DNA from: Gammaproteobacteria bacterium
Lineage (GTDB): Bacteria > Pseudomonadota > Gammaproteobacteria > Pseudomonadales > Azotimanducaceae
Length of the DNA: 64,000 nt
NCBI GenBank assembly: GCA_007694905.1
Contig: REEU01000142.1
Span: 1 to 64,000 of the forward strand
Direction of reading: 5' to 3'
Shown here: positions 62,742 through 64,000 of the stretch, one piece after another
Numbering within the stretch: position 1 is the stretch's first letter
Layout of the letters: every line of letters begins with the position of its first letter
Made by a program: the position numbers and the translations under genes
Notes under the pieces: generated by a model
What the model was told of the DNA's origin: nothing
Databases searched by the model: none
Seen by the model: only the letters and a program-made list of their open reading frames with translations

Positions 62742-63887
62742 TCAGGCCTCCATGTGGGGACGGATCAGGTACTTGGCACCGGTGGACTGCCGGGCGTAGA
62801 CGGCGATGGCCTTCGGCTCCAGCGCACCGGCAAGGGAGACTTCCTGTGTGTACTGGCTCGCGAACGTGGTGGTGATCTCCGCGGCCACGCGCTCACGCAG
62901 TTTCTGCGCCGCCTCGGGGCCGATCTTCTGCAGGAAGGGCGGCAGCAGCCAGCCACCGAGACTCCATGCCATCCCAAAGTCCCGGTTGAGGACCGTGGGC
63001 CCACGATCGAGGCCGCCGTAGATGTAGACCTGCTTGTGCACGGTGGAGCCGTAGCGGCTGTACCCGCTCGCAGTCTTCAACGCGGCCGCTTCCATACAGC
63101 TCAGGATGCGCCCGGCCAGCTCGCCGCCACCGGTGGCATCGAAGGCCAGGGTGGCACCGGTGTCCACCAGCGCCGCGATCAGGTCCTCGCGAAAGCCCGG
63201 GGCGCTCGAGTCACAGATGTGGGTGGCACCCTGGCTGCGCAACAGTTCTGCCTGCTCCTTGCGGCGGACGATGTTCACCAGCGGCACGTTGTCGGCGAGG
63301 CAGAGCCGATTGAGCATCTGGCCAAGGTTCGACGCCGCTGCCGTATGCACCAGCGCCTTGTGCCCCTCCAGCTGCATGGTTTCCACCATGCCCAGCGCCG
63401 TGAGCGGATTGACGAAACAGGACGCCCCCTGCACCGCCGTCGTCCCCTCGGGCAGCAGAAGACATTCCTTCGCCTTCATCGCGCGGTACTCGGCGTACAT
63501 CGCACCGCCGAGGATGGCCACGGTGCGACCGAGCAGGGCCTGCGCCTTCGGTGATGATCCCGCTGCCACCACCACGCCAGCGCCTTCGTTGCCGGCGGGC
63601 AACGCCTCACCGAGGCGCGCATCCATGGCGCGGCGCGGCTTTTCGGGAATGTCCGCCGTCACCGCAGGGCGCTTGGCGTCACCGGTGGTTCGAATCGTGG
63701 TGACGTCGGCGGTGCCGAACAGCAAACCGAGATCCGAAGGGTTGATGGGCGCGGCCTCGACCCGGACCAGGACCTCATCGTCCTTCGGCTGCGGCGTCGG
63801 CACGGTGGCCAGCGCCAACTCGAGCGTGCCGTCGTCACGCACCGTAGACTGCATCTGCAGCATGTTGGCAGGGGAGCTGTCGGTCAT
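62742..63887 (-). CDS. Zinc-type/quinone oxidoreductase (MDR family)
   Basis: A 381-residue medium-chain dehydrogenase/reductase. The N-terminal GroES-like part has DDEVLVRVEAAPINPSDLGL and NEGAGVVVAAGSSP; the Rossmann part has ALVHTAAASNLGQMLNRLC and GATHICDSS. The catalytic zinc Cys of alcohol dehydrogenases is absent, as in quinone oxidoreductases and enoyl reductases. It heads the operon with the aldo/keto reductase and cupin. The 113 bases upstream to the window edge hold a short inverted repeat (GCACA-TGG-TGTGC) that might be an operator. Confidence 0.9.
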   Translation of the reverse strand: MTDSSPANMLQMQSTVRDDGTLELALATVPTPQPKDDEVLVRVEAAPINPSDLGLLFGTADVTTIRTTGDAKRPAVTADIPEKPRRAMDARLGEALPAGNEGAGVVVAAGSSPKAQALLGRTVAILGGAMYAEYRAMKAKECLLLPEGTTAVQGASCFVNPLTALGMVETMQLEGHKALVHTAAASNLGQMLNRLCLADNVPLVNIVRRKEQAELLRSQGATHICDSSAPGFREDLIAALVDTGATLAFDATGGGELAGRILSCMEAAALKTASGYSRYGSTVHKQVYIYGGLDRGPTVLNRDFGMAWSLGGWLLPPFLQKIGPEAAQKLRERVAAEITTTFASQYTQEVSLAGALEPKAIAVYARQSTGAKYLIRPHMEA

Positions 63888-64000
63888 GATTCGTCTCTCA
63901 CCTGAATTCGAAGAGCGCACATGGTGTGCCATTGAGCGCCACGGGGGAAGCGACGCCCACACTGGCGGACGCGACCCTTGGACTGCGCACCCGCAATCAC

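Overview
The window is a high-GC chromosomal segment, packed with genes and with short intergenic gaps. I see no rRNA, tRNA, CRISPR array, phage or insertion-sequence gene. Gene content points to a Gammaproteobacterium: Syd, GreB, SmrA, UbiG, Nei, Tex, an Fpr/FinR-type pair and a RegB/RegA redox two-component system. I cannot name a genus; an aerobic, lipid- and osmolyte-using environmental species fits best.

Layout. 1-14.7 kb: a truncated sialidase-like propeller and a thioredoxin-like protein, a VapBC toxin-antitoxin pair, RegA/RegB, a Baeyer-Villiger-type monooxygenase, a PhyH-like dioxygenase, a universal stress protein beside a decayed BCCT osmolyte transporter, an aldehyde dehydrogenase, a creatinase-like M24 hydrolase, the three-gene AmmeMemoRadiSam set and a DUF3012-like lipoprotein. 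14.7-19.2 kb: a two-subunit acyl-CoA dehydrogenase operon with a globin-like gene, then a crotonase and a TraB/GumN-type protein. 19.3-29.7 kb: mixed housekeeping and unknown genes (nucleotidase, a 665-residue protein of unknown family, NUDIX, a metallo-beta-lactamase-fold protein with altered metal ligands, DUF924, SmrA, GNAT, GPH symporter, DksA-like, diguanylate cyclase, DUF2059).

29.7-42.1 kb: a TPP riboswitch controlling a TonB-dependent receptor, then fRMsr (msrC), a HEAT-like protein, a lipoprotein propeller, SelO, a TonB-domain lipoprotein, a large GH2 beta-galactosidase and Tex. 42.2-52.6 kb: fpr with a frame-broken divergent LysR regulator, a crotonase/VOC pair, an amino-sugar set (NahK-like kinase, GH20 hexosaminidase, stand-alone SIS isomerase), and a lipid-modification locus (methyltransferase, acyl-CoA desaturase) enclosing the scar of deleted genes. 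52.7-64 kb: a forward run of class II aldolase-like protein, mtnA, AAC(3), greB and syd, joined by 1-4 base overlaps after mtnA, then aroA, a DUF1684 lipoprotein, nei and ubiG; a TspO remnant, an acidic coiled-coil protein, and an operon of quinone oxidoreductase, aldo/keto reductase and cupin.

Two themes stand out. Gene decay is frequent: BCCT transporter, LysR regulator, amine oxidase/Cfa operon and TspO are all remnants. Non-coding structure is the other: a riboswitch with a Shine-Dalgarno-masking hairpin, a long 5'-leader hairpin before the acyl-CoA dehydrogenases, and two copies of a REP-like element whose stems differ but remain paired. The best candidate for undescribed protein biology is the 665-residue protein at 20.2-22.2 kb.
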